A stretch of 7,071 nt of DNA from DASTRU01 sp035761045. Its GTDB lineage: Bacteria; Pseudomonadota; Gammaproteobacteria; Burkholderiales; Burkholderiaceae_E. The notes below the pieces were generated by a model, which did not search any database, was not told the DNA's origin, and was given only the letters and a program-made list of their open reading frames with translations. This document shows, piece by piece, positions 6,318 through 7,071 of the stretch. The translations under genes were made by a program, and so were the position numbers. Each line of letters begins with the position of its first letter. Position 1 is the stretch's first letter. The stretch lies in the NCBI GenBank assembly GCA_035761045.1, contig DASTRU010000027.1, forward strand, positions 1-7,071, given 5' to 3'.

Positions 6318-7071
6318 AGAACAAAGCTAATCAACGCGACGATCGACGTCGTTCAACAAAGAACGCCTCGCCACTTCGACGCTCCACGCGCGCATCGGCG
6401 TCCGACGCGCCGCGGTCCGAGGATCCCGCCTTCGCGCACGCGCTTGCCGCGCTCGATGAAGTCATGCGCTTCGACGCGGCGGCCGACGGTGTGTTGTCGC
6501 GTTACTTTCGCGCTCATGCGTCGCTGGGATCCCATGCGCGCGCGGCGATCGCCGAAGGCGTCTATGCCGTGTTGCGGCAACGGTTGGTGTACCAACATTT
6601 CGCGCAATCGGGTCAAGGGCCGCTTGCTCGGCGGTTGATGCTGCTCGCATTAACGGATCTGGGGCTCGATACCCGGCGTGCCACGGACGCCGACGAACAG
6701 CGCTGGCTCGCGCACATCGCGAGCATCGACCGTTCAACGCTGCCCGCCGAAACCCGCAGCAACATGCCGAGTTGGCTATGGTCGCGCCTAACCGCGCGAT
6801 ATCCGCAAGCCGAAGTGTTGGCGCTGGCCGATGCGTTGAATCAACCCGCGCCACTCGATTTACGCGTGAACCGCTTGCGCATGTCGCGCGAACAGGCCAT
6901 CGAACAACTGAACGCGAGCGGCCCTGGGTACGAAGCGATCGCCACGCCCTACGCGCCGGATGGCGTGCGTCTCGCGGGTAAGCCGTCGTTGCAGCGTCAC
7001 CCGTTGTTTGAAAACGGCACGTTGGAAGTTCAAGACGAAGGCTCGCAGCTTCTCGCGCATTTGGTCGCGCC
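6314..7071 (+). CDS. RsmB/NOP-family RNA (cytosine-5) methyltransferase (3' end beyond the right edge)
   Basis: This is the N-terminal 252 residues of a SAM-dependent methyltransferase that probably modifies cytosines in ribosomal RNA. After an Arg/Lys-rich, probably disordered start (1-38; 11 of the first 35 residues are Arg or Lys), a helical region (about 40-165: MRFDAAADGVLSRYF, GSHARAAIAEGVYAVLRQR) resembles the domain that precedes the catalytic part in bacterial Fmu/Sun proteins. Then come LDLRVNRLRMSREQAIEQL (181-199) and, before the edge, FENGTLEVQDEGSQLLAHLV, which is the family's typical lead-in to the SAM-binding fold. The SAM motifs and catalytic cysteines are outside the window. 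The ATG overlaps the purN stop; an in-frame ATG at residue 51 would remove the basic tail but also conserved residues. Such purN-linked proteins occur in betaproteobacteria and may be distinct from canonical RsmB, so no symbol is given. Confidence 0.9.
   Translation, partial: MKNKANQRDDRRRSTKNASPLRRSTRASASDAPRSEDPAFAHALAALDEVMRFDAAADGVLSRYFRAHASLGSHARAAIAEGVYAVLRQRLVYQHFAQSGQGPLARRLMLLALTDLGLDTRRATDADEQRWLAHIASIDRSTLPAETRSNMPSWLWSRLTARYPQAEVLALADALNQPAPLDLRVNRLRMSREQAIEQLNASGPGYEAIATPYAPDGVRLAGKPSLQRHPLFENGTLEVQDEGSQLLAHLVA

Noticed and set aside
6462..6854. Minus-strand open frame of 130 codons opposite the methyltransferase
   Set aside because: The plus-strand frame here is continuous and has clear family motifs.

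Overview
The window looks like ordinary chromosomal DNA from a GC-rich proteobacterium, most likely a betaproteobacterium near Burkholderiales. This rests on the divergent purN / ribF-ileS arrangement, an RsmB/NOP-type methyltransferase directly after purN, and the wording of the proteins (for example the RibF start MHVFRGLPNA and the motif FPTLN). The genus cannot be fixed from sequence alone. No insertion sequence, CRISPR array, tRNA, rRNA or phage gene is visible.

Layout. On the minus strand, reading right to left: ribF (bifunctional riboflavin kinase/FAD synthetase) starts at 5568, is followed after 54 bp by ileS (isoleucyl-tRNA synthetase, 955 aa), then by a 211-bp AT-rich spacer, then by a response regulator (229 aa) and a sensor histidine kinase that overlaps it and runs off the left edge. 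On the plus strand, left to right: purN (glycinamide ribonucleotide formyltransferase, 214 aa) starts at 5673 with GTG, and an RsmB/NOP-family RNA methyltransferase overlaps its stop codon (ATGA) and runs off the right edge. The 104-bp divergent region 5569-5672 separates the two directions.

How the genes work together. ribF and ileS form a housekeeping unit for flavin cofactors and Ile-tRNA charging. purN and the methyltransferase form a second unit for purine synthesis and RNA modification. The response regulator and kinase form a self-contained two-component system with its own good sigma70-like promoter in the AT-rich spacer. The kinase resembles heavy-metal/QseC-type sensors around its H-box and HAMP domain, but its signal and targets cannot be read from this window.

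I found no convincing undescribed system. The points most worth a second look are an Asn in place of the near-invariant Gly just before the HIGH motif of IleRS, the absence of lspA after ileS with a two-component system in its place, the promoter and leader structure in front of that system, and the closely placed divergent -10 elements between ribF and purN.
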